DNA of 64,000 nucleotides, taken from Synchiropus splendidus (lineage: Eukaryota > Chordata > Actinopteri > Syngnathiformes > Callionymidae). The notes beneath the pieces were generated by a model, which had not been told where the DNA came from, made no database searches, and worked only from the letters and a program-made list of their open reading frames with translations. This document shows, in pieces, positions 23,090 to 35,636 of the stretch. Positions within the stretch are counted from its first letter, which is position 1; every line of letters begins with the position of its first letter. The stretch covers positions 23,210,501 to 23,274,500 of the forward strand of contig NC_071336.1 of NCBI RefSeq assembly GCF_027744825.2. The letters run 5' to 3'. A program made the position numbers and the translations under genes.

Positions 23090-26019
23090 CGTCTAAGTGA
23101 AAATGAAAAAGCACTGAGTTGATATAATCACGATGCCTTGGCAATGGATGGTTTCCACGGTTGGACAAAACTATGGGCCAAAACAATAAATCCAAACAAC
23201 CTTCAAGGTCTTGAAATCCGATCAGTCCTTATCCAACTTCTGAGGAAACAAAAATGGTGGCCATGCTTTTTGTCCTTGAGAACTCGCGAATATGATCTTT
23301 CCAAAAAGGTACCGACTCATTATACTTGACACCAGGTCCATGGCAGATATCGAACAGAAGTCTTCCCTTTGTCAGAAGAAGTTATTATCTGTTAGATGCT
23401 CGGGATAACAATGTGAGACTCTGCCAAATGTTTCAGATTTGTGTTGCGAGGCTGCGTCAATTAGTTGTGCGCATTGCTTTGACCTGTCACTTGGAAATCT
23501 AAGCACCTTTTATCACTGAACACAGTGCATACTGCGAGAGATATCGCCTTTAATCATGTGCTGTTGTTGTCGTTTTTTGCACTCCTTTCTTTTTCTGCAG
23601 ACGTATAATACATCCCATCGCCATGTAGAGTCCCCAGACAGCCTGGTTGTTTACCGCCGATTAACAAAGAAGAGGCAAGTCAGAACTATGACACCAAGAT
23701 ACACAATGCACAACAGGAATAGTGGAAGGTTGAAAGGAAAAAAAAAAAGGAGAATATGAGCTAGAGAGAGGGAGATAAGATCGGGGTATGGTAAAATATG
23801 TACAGACAGAGAAGGCGCGTGCTGTCACCCTGCTATCAATCACCGTGGAAGAACAAAGGCAAATCCTCTCGCTGGTGTTTGTCACTCTTTTGGATTCATT
23901 TTCTTCAGTTTCATGATGTCATAATCGACCTTCTTTTTAATCCGATTTTCATGTATCGTCTCTATATTTTAGCTCATTTAATGCGGAACATTTTGTCTTG
24001 GCTGAATCACTTTAATGGCGAGATCCTTGCACTCTGACAGGTTTGCCGCACTTCCACTGGCACAACCCTAATTTGAATTAAAGAAGCTTCTGTTGACTCC
24101 TTGTCAAAAAATATGCTATTCTTCGGAGTCATGGCGGCACTGCCAGTGAGAATCTGATTTGCATTCATAAGCCTCATATTTATCAGAGGTAACAATTCTG
24201 ACTTGGAAATTCCCCATGAATAACATGATACAGAGTTTCAATAGAGTTATTGCCGCTAGTTTTCAATGCAAATAACCACACACATACACAGCGTGAATGG
24301 TTGTTTGCTACTGCATCTTCACGCACTGCTTAAAGGGAAATTAATGCACTCTGAAACTCACTGTTTAGATAAATCTTCTTCTTGCATTACTCCATCTTTC
24401 CTCTAGATTCAAGTGCATTTCCCAGATGAGAAATTAAAGTGGCTGATTTATTGACTCGTCCCCGGGACCACGCATCCCACCTTTTCCCATTTGGTCAAAG
24501 TGGTGACCATGGTGGTGTTTGTGGATTTCTAAAGAGTATTTTTCACTCTATTTAAATATACAAAGTAGTTGATGTTCTATAACAAGGTGCCAGAACAGGT
24601 TCTGACAGTAATACTTAGGGAACTAAATTGTTTCAGTGAATGAGAACCGATGCGCAGATGCAGCTGGAGAGAGACGCAGCTGAAGATGGATTAAATAACT
24701 AATATCCAACTACTTTCCCTACAGTTTTACAGCGCAGGCTGACCATCGATCGCAGAGATGGTGTTATTCCAGTCATGAAAAGAGCTATACTAACATGGGT
24801 TGCCAATCCTCAAAACTGGTATAAAACTCTCGCAAAAGAAAACTTTTGTCAGACCACATTTCTCATTTGTCTTGCCTTTCTAGCCAGGTGACTTCTGTAT
24901 CTGTATTATGAATGCAGTCCCTGGTGAGCTGGCGAAACGGCACTGTGGAGTGGCAGTTGGTTGCCCGATGCAGGCATCAGCTACGTGAATCCCGCAACGA
25001 GTCCTTGTGATACATTTGACAATAGTCTGTGTTTGAAAATAAAAGTTTGTCATGAGTATTAAAATTGTGTGTTTGATCGGCCGCTGTGTTGTGCAGGAGA
25101 TTCGCTTGAGTTCGGCTTCCCAACAAGGAAACGGATATGATGTTCCAACTTGTGAGTCGAGTCCATTTGAGGCAGAAATAACAATATTCAATATTGTCAC
25201 AAAAAAATGTTGTGCTTTCATAAACAGTTTTTTGTTTTAGCAACCAAAGGCAACAAATTGCTTTTCATGCTCTCTGTGACAAACAATGACACAAACATTT
25301 GGGAATCATACACATTAGAATTTCTAAAATCTTAAGGAATGTTTTATCTGTCAGAGATCCTGCACATGAAGAATAAAGTCTACCGTTGACTGTTATGTCT
25401 CGATCATGTCAATGCTGCTAACCCCACATGGAATCTGTCCCAGCACAAGTCGGGAAGCACGTCCTCCAAGTCAGAAACATGGTGACACATAACAAAATGA
25501 AATGTAAACATCACAGCAAGTGGAAAACGCAACACGTACCATGGAAGAGGATATGGTCGTGATGGTTTTTAGGTTGTTTTTTTTTTTAAAGGACAGGGTG
25601 AGGACAGCTGCAGATCAGAGTAAGATTTACTTTCATAATTAAAATAATAGTGTTTTCATTGTCAACAATTAAAAACTCCACCCTTTTCACCTTGTTTCTC
25701 TGTCAGATCGCGTCTTGATTGACTCCATTCCATCCAATACCACAGTTCAAATCGAAGGCTTTGGCGCACCCCACACGCATTAAGATTTTTGGTCGTAAAT
25801 ATTGAACATGTTTAACATTTACGCCTCCTTAAACCTGACATCTGCAAAGACTAACTCATGCTACGCTTTTATTCATTAGTCAATTGAATATTGCACTACT
25901 GCCAAAATAAAAAAGCGGGGAAGGTGTATTAAAACTAGCCCTCACAGCACTCAGGTGTAAAGCTTCTGCTGTACTCTAGGTGGCGTTTAAGCTCCCATGG
26001 TTCAGAGTACTGCGCTGCA
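23090..26019. other. Intergenic, no gene seen
   Basis: No supported gene. The stretch 23,880-24,250 is balanced in composition, free of simple repeats and rich in homeodomain-like ATTA/TAAT and TTTGCAT motifs. It is a reasonable but unproven candidate for conserved noncoding DNA. A 30-bp palindrome sits at 25,794-25,823. Confidence 0.4.
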
Positions 26020-26871
26020 CTATATAGCAGTGTTTTTCAACCAGTGTGCCGCGACACATTAGTGTGCCGTCAGAGAGCATCAGGTGTGCCGTGGGAAAAG
26101 ATCCAGTTTCACCCAATGTGTCCAGAGATGCAGGTGGATGATATGATGACATTAAATAATGAACAATTTGAAATTTGTAGACAGGCTACCAGGCCAGATT
26201 ACATGGATTTGGTCACATGCTTTCTATACACTACAGATGTATGCTGTCGCTACTTGTCCATCACAGTGCGCAGTTATACCTATAGCAAAGACGTCTGTGA
26301 AATGCACAACATTGAGTTGATTTTAAACCTGATGCACCTCTAATGTGACCGCATACCTTCACGACAGAAGGATGGAGAGTTATTTGTTGGATCCGCGACG
26401 TCAAAAACAGGCTGCACAGAAGAGCTTACAGAGCTAATGGCTTAAGTGATGTCTCCCTTGAAGACTTTGTTGACACTCGTTCACTGTCACAGTTTGCTTC
26501 ATGTTTTAAAAGTTACCTAAAAACTAAATGCAGAACCAACTAAATGCACTCCAAAATGTGACGAGAAAAATACAAATCTTCAACAAAGAACAAAATCAAA
26601 CTACTACTACTACTTTGATAAAATAAATAAATAAATCATTGTGTATTTTTGCCATATTGCCCATCCCTTTCTGGAGACATTTTTAAACAAATACATTTTC
26701 TGCAATTTGTATCTGCAAATAGCATGGCAAAATGGCTGAGTGTCAGTAGCTAAATATTTTCCCCAATTAAATAGAATTTTCTACAGGAGTTTTAAATAAG
26801 CATGATTTGCACTTTGGCCAAGGTTCAGTTGGTGATATGCTTGAAAGGGGTTGAAAAACACTGCCATGTAG
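26020..26871. mobile_element. hAT-like element with TIRs and 8-bp flanks
   Basis: The element proper is 26,028-26,863 (836 bp). It begins CAGTGTTTTTCAACC and ends with the exact complement GGTTGAAAAACACTG. The 8-bp flanks are ctatatag and ccatgtag, agreeing at six of eight positions, as expected for an aged target duplication of the hAT superfamily. Subterminal GTGTGCCG repeats near the left end (26,045-26,090) are typical of the ends of such elements. The remaining frames (for example 26,044-26,343) do not form a transposase, so this is an internally deleted or non-autonomous copy. Confidence 0.85.
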
Positions 26872-28066
26872 CATGCACAACGTAAACCAGCTGATTTGTG
26901 ACAGGAAAATTCCTCGTTCAAAAAAGCTACTAAAAATTTATTTGTTGATTTTGTCATTAATTTTGGGAGGTTGTATGTCAGGATAAAACCACAAACATGG
27001 ATCAGAATAATATAGACAACCTGACGTGACAAAACCGGTCCTTCACCTGGAAAGCATATGCAGCATTGTAGGGCCAATACAGGTTAAAAGTAATGAGAAG
27101 TGGCATGTGAGCGAGAGATGACGCATCTACCCAGCATCACTGTAGGCAACAGCATCTCTTTATTAGCTAGAATTCTAAAAATACACTTCAATTCAGTTTG
27201 GGTTTTCTGCCAAAAGGATCAAACAGGCACAAGTTGTGCACCAGCTGGTACCGTGGAGAATACCTTAGATACCTGCGGCATGGAAACTGACGTAGCTCAG
27301 GGCAGGTCACTGCAACTGAAGATGAGATGGTGATGGAGATGAGTCACATGAAGTGGAGATAAGATTAAAAAAAAGTGTTGTGTATCCACACATCAAATCA
27401 ATTACATAAAGCACAGGCGAGCTAATGTATACACACGGGGATACTCTGAGACCGTCAGAAGTCGCTGCATCGCTCATCTGAGTAAGTAAATATCATCTTT
27501 TTTTCTAGCATCTCTGTTCCTCCAGTCTCAGCCACTTTCTTTACTGACATGCGGTTTGGATTTTAATTTATAGCAAAGTACGACTGGTACTTTGCTGAAA
27601 TATTTCGATTCCTACCCGCTGTTAACATGTCCTCTGAGGGTTGTGTGTGTTTCTAATGTTGTGGCAATGACATCAATATCTCTGAATTCCCCTGATGCTT
27701 AACATCGTTGATCAATATCCGGTATGTCAGCTTTCATCTCTTTGTGTTTAACGTCAGTCCAAGGTCGTATTTGAAAAATACATCAAACGTCTTCTCCAGC
27801 AAATGTGTCAAACTTGAAAACACAATGGGCCGGAACATCAAACGCACTAGAAGTGGCAGGACGAACACAGGTAGGATCTAGTCAGCAGTCTGAACTAGGC
27901 ACTATTTTACAGCGTTGCTGTAATTTTCATGAAAAATGAAAAATAAAATCTCAAGAAAAATGTCAAATTAAGAAATGCAGCTCAGTGGATAAGTCAAGTC
28001 TGGGTTAGTTTTAAGTTTGAAATTACAGTTTGCATCAATATCTATAGCCTGATCTGTAGTTAGGGC
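26872..28066. other. Intergenic, no gene seen
   Basis: Nothing supported. Confidence 0.45.
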
Positions 28067-28465
28067 TGTGTGTTGGCAGGTATACTTATCCCGATACAGG
28101 AGTGGCGATGTGATGCGTTGCAATATATTGCGATACTGTAAGTTCAGCAATATATTCTAAAATCAGATAACGCAGCACAACATTCTGTGCATGAAAACGA
28201 GTTTATTGGACATCTGCCCAGTTAAGAGAGGAATGAATCGCTTCTTTAGTCAAAAAGATAACTTCAGTATGAGAAAAGAAAACACTAGAATGAAGCGTGT
28301 CACAAATGCAACAGCATATCCAAGTATCTCTGTATTAAATAGTGATATAGACAGCTGAGAATATCAAGGCTAAATGACACGATTGCAATATTTAAGCAAA
28401 ATTATTGCTAAAATATTGCAAAATAAAGTACCACGACATTCTAAAGTATCAATATTTTCTGACAC
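28067..28465 (+). repeat. Dispersed repeat, copy 2 of 2
   Basis: Partner of 19,451-19,790. It begins TAGGGCTGTGTG, a start shared by many fish inverted-repeat transposons, and then contains GATACTGTAAGTTCAGCA and the other shared landmarks. It extends about 30 bases further on the left than copy 1. Repeated ATATTGCGATA-like motifs occur inside. Confidence 0.75.
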
Positions 28466-29069
28466 GCTTATCTGTAATTGTCCATAACAAGGAGTCATGT
28501 TGTCATTAATGGCAATGCAATTGGATATTGCGAAGGGATTCGAATAAAGATTCTAAAATATTACATTTTAAGTCGCTATCATCTCTGCAACCCAAACCTC
28601 CTCAGAATTCAGAGATCAGTCATATTTTATTTCATTGCCAAAAGTAAGTGCAGCTTTCCTGCGCTGCACTCTTTAATTGCCTCTTTCCTTTGAGTAGGAA
28701 AAAATCTCACCAGTGCAAAAGGAACAATGAAAAGACCCTGCTGTTTCTTGTACAGCTTGCAGGCAGCCAATGGTGGATTTTTAAATCCATATTTTTTTAA
28801 GTCTTGAAAGTGACAGCTCAATTTAGGCCCGGAAACTGAAAAGTGGTCTTTTGAAAGTCGGATCTCATGGCAGCGATGACAAAGAACGGTCTGTATTTCT
28901 GTTGAACAAATCACAGGTACACGCAGGAATGATCAATTCATAGTTGAGGTTTTAGAAAGGAAGGGCTTCTTTCTCAATGGTGGAAAATGTGAGTTCAGGT
29001 ACGAGCCACAATCAAACGTGGTCCTGCATGCCTGGCTAAAATGGCTTCGGAGCTAAATCGACCGGAATA
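28466..29069. other. Intergenic, no gene seen
   Basis: Nothing supported before the LINE fragment. Confidence 0.45.
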
Positions 29070-29728
29070 AGGTGGTTTGCTCTCTCCGGGTCGGTGGAGA
29101 GTTCTTGCCCCAAGTGGTGGAGTTTAAGTATCTCGGGGTCTTGTTCTCGAGTGAGGGAAAAGGGGAGCGTGAGATTGATAGACAGGTTGGTGCAGCGGCA
29201 GCAGTGATGTGGTCGCTGTATCAGACCATCGCGGTGAAGAGGGAGCTGAGTCACAAGACGAAGCTCTCGATTTACCGATCAATCTACGTTCCCATCCTCA
29301 CCTATGGTCACGAGCTTTGGGTCATGACCGAAAGGATGAGATCGCGGATACAAGCGGCTGAGATGAGTTTCCTTTGCAGGGTTGCTGGGCGCACCCGTAG
29401 AGATAGGGTGAGGAGTTCGGTCATCCGGGAGGCGCTCGGTGTGGAGCCGCTGCTCCTCCACATCGAGAGGAACCAGCTGAGGTGGCTCGGGCATCTGATC
29501 CTCCCTGGACGCCTCCCTGTGTTCCGGGCATGTTCTACCGGGAGGAGACCCCAGGGAAGATCCAGGACTCGCTGGAGAGATTATGTCTCCGGTCTGGCCT
29601 GGGAACGCCTCGGGATCCCCCGGGATGAGCTGAGGAGGTTTGTGCGGATGGGGAAGTTTGGGCCTCCTTGCTCCGAATGCTGCCTCCGCGACCCAACCTC
29701 GAATAAGCAGCAAAAGAAGGATATATTG
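29070..29728 (+). mobile_element. Fish LINE 3' fragment (Rex/Babar- or L2-like), copy 1
   Basis: An open frame of 220 codons (29,072-29,734) encodes the end of a non-LTR retrotransposon polyprotein. It covers FKYLGVLFSSEGK in the reverse transcriptase thumb, LSIYRSIYVPILTYGHELWV, RSRIQAAEMSFLCRVAGRTR, LLLHIERNQLRWLGHL, then GRRPQGRSRTRWRDYVSGLA and WERLGIP. The catalytic domain and endonuclease are missing (5' truncation, usual for LINEs). It stops at an AATAAGCAGCAAAAGAAGGAT tail, the diverged form of the usual 3' end. I recognise the family as very common in fish but am unsure whether it is called Rex1/Babar or L2-like. It is not a host gene. Confidence 0.88.
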
Positions 29729-32528
29729 ATGTGACTAAAACAGGTTTTGGAACTGTACACTTTCTTTACTAACGTAGGAATAACAGCACTTGCCACCAAA
29801 ACTGCAGCTCTCTCTAGTTTGTTTTTTGTCTGAAGTACTGAATGGTCTGAGCATCTTCTCTGCACTGTGTTTTGCAGTCTATGACAATGGAGCTGCATTG
29901 ACAGATCCAGAGGATGCCATGATGACCCCTGTTCTCAGCCCACTGCCGAAACTGCCAAAAATGGACGCATGAGAACTGGAGCACAAAGTAAAGGAGGATG
30001 GTGGCCAGGTCGGATGAATCATGCTTCTGTTATATTACCCTGCCGCAGACGTATGAAAGGTCACAAGATTTGACAGTCGACCACTTGTTTTTTGTTCCCC
30101 TTATTAACCAAAGACCACCTTTATTTCTCCTATTTGTTTTCCTATTGCAACAGACAGGTAGCAGCCTCTTGATGGGGGTATCATACATTTATTTATTTAC
30201 ACTTTTTAGTTATTTATATGTAGTTTTAAATACCACCCACGTCTGCTCCACATCCCTCGTCTCCTCACTCTTAAAGATCCAAGCACTGCAGCAAAGAAGC
30301 TGACAGCCTTCCACCTTTGTGAATCATAAATGCTAAACCTTTACACTGGCGTATTTACTGCCGAATAGAAGTCGCTGTTTGTCGTAAATATAACATTTGT
30401 GCTGCAGGAATCAGGAGGCAGCTGCTTAACATAATTCAAAAACTGACAGGAATGATCCACCGTTATTCATAAAAAAAATTTTTAAAAAACGTTTGAACTG
30501 AGTGGAAAGTTTTATTAAAAAAGGCACTCTCTTCAGCATCAGTGAAAAATATGAATAATGGCTGCAGATAATCATACCTGAAAATTAAATCTGTTCCGGC
30601 CGATCTGGGGTGATTCATTCAAATAAGGGAACAGGGGATGTGATTAAACAGTTGGCGTATGTGTTTGTTGGCTGTATGAATCAGGGCCAGTCATTCATTT
30701 CTTTTGTGTCAGATACAGAAATAGAGGAACCTTTTGCAGCCAAGATGATGATGATGATGAAGATAATGATGACAAATCTGCATGAGGGAGCACATATTAC
30801 ACTTATCTGTGTCGACAAATGCATCACAGCGACGCAATTGTACCGGTATAGTATTCTCACTTCGTCCTGAGGAACCGGGAAGACTGGCACAGAAAATCTG
30901 TTGCTGAACAATGACATCTATGGGTCGTCGTGTTTATTGCAGCCAAAAAAAAAAACAGCATTTGCCTGTTAACAGTTTAGCAGGAATGTCCAACATAACA
31001 TCTGCAGAATGACAATTCTTCTTTGTCTGTCAGCATTTGTCATCAGGTTTTGCCATCGCAGGTCAGCCTCCTCCACCTGAATCTGGCTTGTGCATCCTCT
31101 GACTCACACTTTTAGTTTGGTCACCTTCTTGAAGGAGTGTTAAAAGTCTCAAAAATAAATAAATAAATAAAATTGATACAATAAACAGGCACGTGAACAG
31201 ACACTTTAGGAGCCTGATGGTCAAACCAGAAAAAAAAAATTATTATAGTTGGTGGTGGTGAGTTGGTTTATCGCTGACAGTTTGCTTCCAGCAAGTTCTT
31301 TCATTTCAATTTTATACATTTTACAATGAGCCAGTTTGAAATGTCAATGTAAACAAAAAGGCAATTTAGTGTTTGTAACAACCTACCTACAATCCAAAAT
31401 GTCTAATCCTCCGACTGAGGACATCACTTCAACACCATGTTTACCTGTCTGATGCTGCATGAGGGAAGAGCGGCGGCTTGACTGCTGCACTGCGCGGCAT
31501 GAGGAGGAGTGGGAGGGCTCATGAGCTCTGGAAATGAATCGAAATAATTCGCAAATGAACGCAAATAAATTCCCCATCAGATATCAAACAACATTTGAGA
31601 GGAACTGACAAGACCCTAATTCTTGAAAAAAATTTAATTTAATTAAAAAAAAAAGACCTCCACTAATCCAATCATTTTTTCAACACCATATTATAGCACT
31701 GTATTTTATTCATGGTTTTTGATACCTTATATCTACCATTTTACTGTAGATATCATTGATAGCAAGAGCTCAGTGGGACTGCAGGGCTGCTGCACTCGAC
31801 TCAGTTACCCCTCCTTCAAAAGATTTGTGGCCACAGAACTAAGATTCTCTTGTTTGTCTTGTTGTCAACAGGAAAAGAACTTGAAAAAAACTTAAAATCT
31901 AATTTAAGTTACCTTACTGAGAGATAACTGTAGCCAATAACCTTGGTGGCAGAGTTAAAAATATCATACACTCGGGCTGCCATTTACAAAAGATCATTCA
32001 TTCATCAAAGCTGAATTTCATGTATAAATTTTGCATGACAGTTGGCCAAGTCTAGTTTGCAAACGTATATATCAAACAGAGGTATTTGAGGGCAAAACAA
32101 ATGCATAAGCATCACTTCTCCCAATCCAAGGAGATGGCAATTTACTTCAGCTGCTTCTTTTTGACTGTCATTTATCCACCAAGAAGTAAAACTAATGAGG
32201 CACTGTTTATTCTATGCTTCTCTCTTCGCCACGTGTATATTTTAAAATCAGCCGACGTACGCGTGTGTGGCTGTGTTTGCTCGTGGCTTGTTGCACCACA
32301 CGGCACTTCACATCTCTTAAGGCTCTCAATCAAACAGAGAACACTTGAATTACCCTTTTCAAGAGCACCCAATTTTTTCATCATGCTCGGTTGAGGTTCT
32401 CATTCTAGCGATTGCTTTGACCTTTTGAAGGTGGAGAAAAGCGAGTTTTAATACATATAAAAACAAATGGTTAGAAAAAGATGTCACTAGTTTGGTGTGG
32501 ATGTTGCATGTTCTGTTTAGGCACTTCT
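29729..32528. other. Intergenic, no gene seen
   Basis: Contains a short GAT run (30,745-30,770) and an AATA run near 31,155. No supported gene. The frames at 29,790-30,303 and 32,086-32,394 have no recognisable domains. Confidence 0.4.
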
Positions 32529-33530
32529 ATTTCAACTAGGGCTGCAACTAACTGCCCACTAATCTGTCCATTATTTTATCGCTTAGTCGACTAGTCTACC
32601 TTTGTTTGGACCTGTGTGGAATTTCTGTTTATCCTCAAGTTGCTTGAATCATCTCACTGTGATACTCCGACTCCAGACATTATTAAACAAGTTTATTAAA
32701 ATAACAACACATAATCCAGGAACATGGATTCACCCTTTGAAGCATAGACCATAAAACTGTTGACAGAGAGCACCAGCTCTTTAAAACGGAGCTCTTTATT
32801 GGTCCTTGAGAAGAATTTAAAGTCATCACTATACACATATGTATCCCATATAAAATATCTGATCAACATCCACATCAAAAGGTCTTGTTTGAATAATATT
32901 CTAAAACAATGTGTTCAGTGTAGCTCCCTAGTTCAGTTCTGGTTATTATTAGGAGGAGAAGGAGAGACACTGAGGACACTTCACTACATCGCTGTAAAAA
33001 AATTAAAAATCACTCTAGTCGCGCAGATGTGACGCGTGTGACATCAATGAAAACAAATCAATCTCCTCTTACAAGTTAGCTCCGTGCTAACTGACATGCT
33101 AGCTGCTAGCTGGAGGGTGTGTGGCGTCACAGACCAAACACTTTTTCATCATTCTACCATGGTGTCGAAGGGGTTTGCTCATCTTCGCAAACAAAACTAA
33201 ACCACACTTTTGAACAGTACGACGCTCAAACTCCTCCGTGACTGTGACTGAGGCGGTCAGTCGGAGGTGGTGACGCGGAGCCTACGGCGCACAGAGTGTC
33301 CAGTTGGAGTCGGACCTCAGTCAGGGACCAATGAAAGGAACAGAAATGAACATATCTTAATGATTGATATGTGAATGTGATATTTTCTCACTGCTTCTGA
33401 ATAACAACCAGTTCTCAATGCCCATCCTGCAACCTGTATGTGTTTCCACCAACAGCAACACGACGTCGACAAATTTTTGTTGTCAACGTTATCGATGACG
33501 TCAACTTATCGTCGCAGCACTAATTCGAAC
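32529..33530. mobile_element. hAT-like element, about 1 kb
   Basis: The element proper is 32,537-33,522. It begins TAGGGCTGCAACTAAC. The reverse complement of the right end begins TAGTGCTGCGACGATAAGTT. The flanks atttcaac and attcgaac agree at six of eight positions, consistent with an aged 8-bp target duplication. Near the left end TTATCGCTTAGTCGACTAG, and near the right end ATCGATGACGTCAAC, are subterminal blocks typical of this abundant fish repeat. No transposase frame remains. Confidence 0.8.
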
Positions 33531-35183
33531 ATTGACATACATCAAACTACCTAAAATTTGTGGGCGACTAGATAGTTGCATGCCCAAATAAAATAAATAA
33601 AATAAAGCAACAACAGCCGTGAATATTCAAGAATTCTCCCCTCGCAGAATTAAGTTGAACGCTCTCCCGGTCTTCATTACAAGTGCGTGGCCAGTGGCCA
33701 TTTCCACTCAGCAAATTGGCATTACATTATTGACTAACTGGAAATGATAGCGGCAGAGCTGTATGGCAGGACACACTAAGTACTTGACCCTGATTTACGG
33801 ATGAATATTTCATTGACTACAGCGTGTTGAATTTAGCCATTTCATGCAAGACCTGCATTGAAGGGACAGTTTGCTCTCGTGGGGAAAGAGGCATTCAAGT
33901 CCAGGACGGCTAATCTCCATTGACATAGCAGATCTAAATAACATGGACAGTATTGAGAGGGAGGTATTTCAGAGGGAAGCCCTCGGCTGTGGTGAGAAGA
34001 AGAGAGGAGCTGACAGATTTAATACGAGGAGGCTGGATGGAGACATATCAGCCAGATGATGAGCTCCAGTTATTTCAAATCATTCCAGGTAGTCGCTGTC
34101 TCTTTATGTGGCTGTTGGAATACATTCAGATCAGATGCAACTCCACTGATTCCATGGCATCATTCTCCTCCAGTGTGTTATGACATTTTAACTCATTCAA
34201 TCTTCACCTGGCCAAGTGCGGATCCACTCCCCTGTATATCAGAGTTGCGGGCTCACTTGAGTGCAGCTCACAATTCATTCAGTTTGGATCTAATTTTAAA
34301 AGACTTCCCTCCAGGCCAACTTTCAAGCTACCTGAGAGTGCTGGTTCTGATTTACATCAATGGAGGAGATAGAGGCGGCTCCTCTGATCTTCTCCATCAG
34401 AGAGGAGAATCTGTGTAAACAATATTTTTTGGTGCAATCTCAACGCAGCAAGTGTGAGCTCTGCAGTTTATAAAAGTGACCCCAGAATAAAGCGATGAAT
34501 ACCACACGCATCATCGTCATCACCAGCAGCAGTTTCACTCCATCACGGTCTTCAACTGTGTGTTTATCTGAAGCAGCTCTGCAGCGGATTGAATCATGCA
34601 ATCACTTGTTTAGCGTGGACCCGTCTCTAATCAATAGTGTGCTGACCTTTACCACCGGAGCCACGAGCAAATGAGCCTCATCAGCAACCAGAAGACTGAA
34701 CTTGTTCAGGCGGTCTTCAGTTAAAACAAGATGGGAAATCACTGCTGCTTGTTATTGAGGTCATTCCTCAGAAGTCTCTCGGCGGCCATACTGACCGGCA
34801 GCCACCTGAACCCTGGGTAACCGTTCTCAGACCTTGACACATCAGCTGTTTCCCTGACAAACTGCACGCTCTGCCATCTTCCTCTGAGGGAGTAAACATT
34901 CGTCAAAGCATCGAGCTGTCCAGCATCCTCAATTATACGTTGGACATTGTGCCTTTTACTGCGCCAGGAAAAAGTTTATCCATGCGTCCTGTGAGTCACC
35001 GCGACCCCGGGATCAGTCTTTGCTATCTAGTGGACGAGTATAGTAGTGAATAACGTCTTCAGATATTTATTTAAAAACTGTTCATATAAAAAAGAAAACT
35101 GGATGTTTTGCAATAATCTGTTTTGGGTATAGCAGCGGGAGTATAATCTAATGAAGGACTAGATTGTACATCATAAAACCATT
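33531..35183. other. Intergenic, no gene seen
   Basis: No supported gene. Balanced, repeat-free sequence around 34,480-34,920 could be conserved noncoding DNA; unproven. Confidence 0.4.
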
Positions 35184-35636
35184 AGCGATCGATTTACGTT
35201 CCCACCCTCACCGATGGTCACGAGCTTTGGGTAATGACCGAAAGGATGAGATCGCGGATACAAGCGGCTGAGATGAGTTTCCTCCACAGGGTTGCTGGGC
35301 GCACCCTTAGAGATAGGGTGAGGAGTTCGGTCATCCGGGAGGAGCTCGGGGTGGAGCCGCTGCTCCTCCACATCGAGAGGAACCAGCTGAGGTGGCTCGG
35401 GCATCTGATCTAGATGCCTCCTGGACGCCTCTGGGCATGTCCTACCGGGAGGAGACCCCGGAGAAGACCCAGGACTAGCTGGAGAGATTATGTCTCCAGT
35501 CTGGCCTGGGAACGCCTCGGGATCCCCCGGGAAGAGCTGAGGAGGTTTGTGCGGATCGAGAAGTTTGGGCTTCCTTGCTCCGAATGCTGCCTCCGCGACT
35601 CAACCCCAGATAAGCGGCAGAAGAAGGTGAAGGTGA
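35184..35636 (+). mobile_element. Fish LINE 3' fragment, copy 2
   Basis: Second copy of the LINE at 29,070, same orientation. It starts later, at the block encoding the YGHELW region, and shares ATGAGATCGCGGATACAAGC and the HIERNQLRWLGHL segment. It is broken by a frame change near 35,410, where the copy has TCTAGATGCCTCC, and by a small deletion just after it. The tail AGATAAGCGGCAGAAGAAGG is close to the usual 3' end of the family. Both copies are dead on arrival. Confidence 0.88.

Noticed and set aside
29279..29713. 144-codon minus-strand frame
   Set aside because: Antisense shadow of the LINE fragment read on the plus strand.
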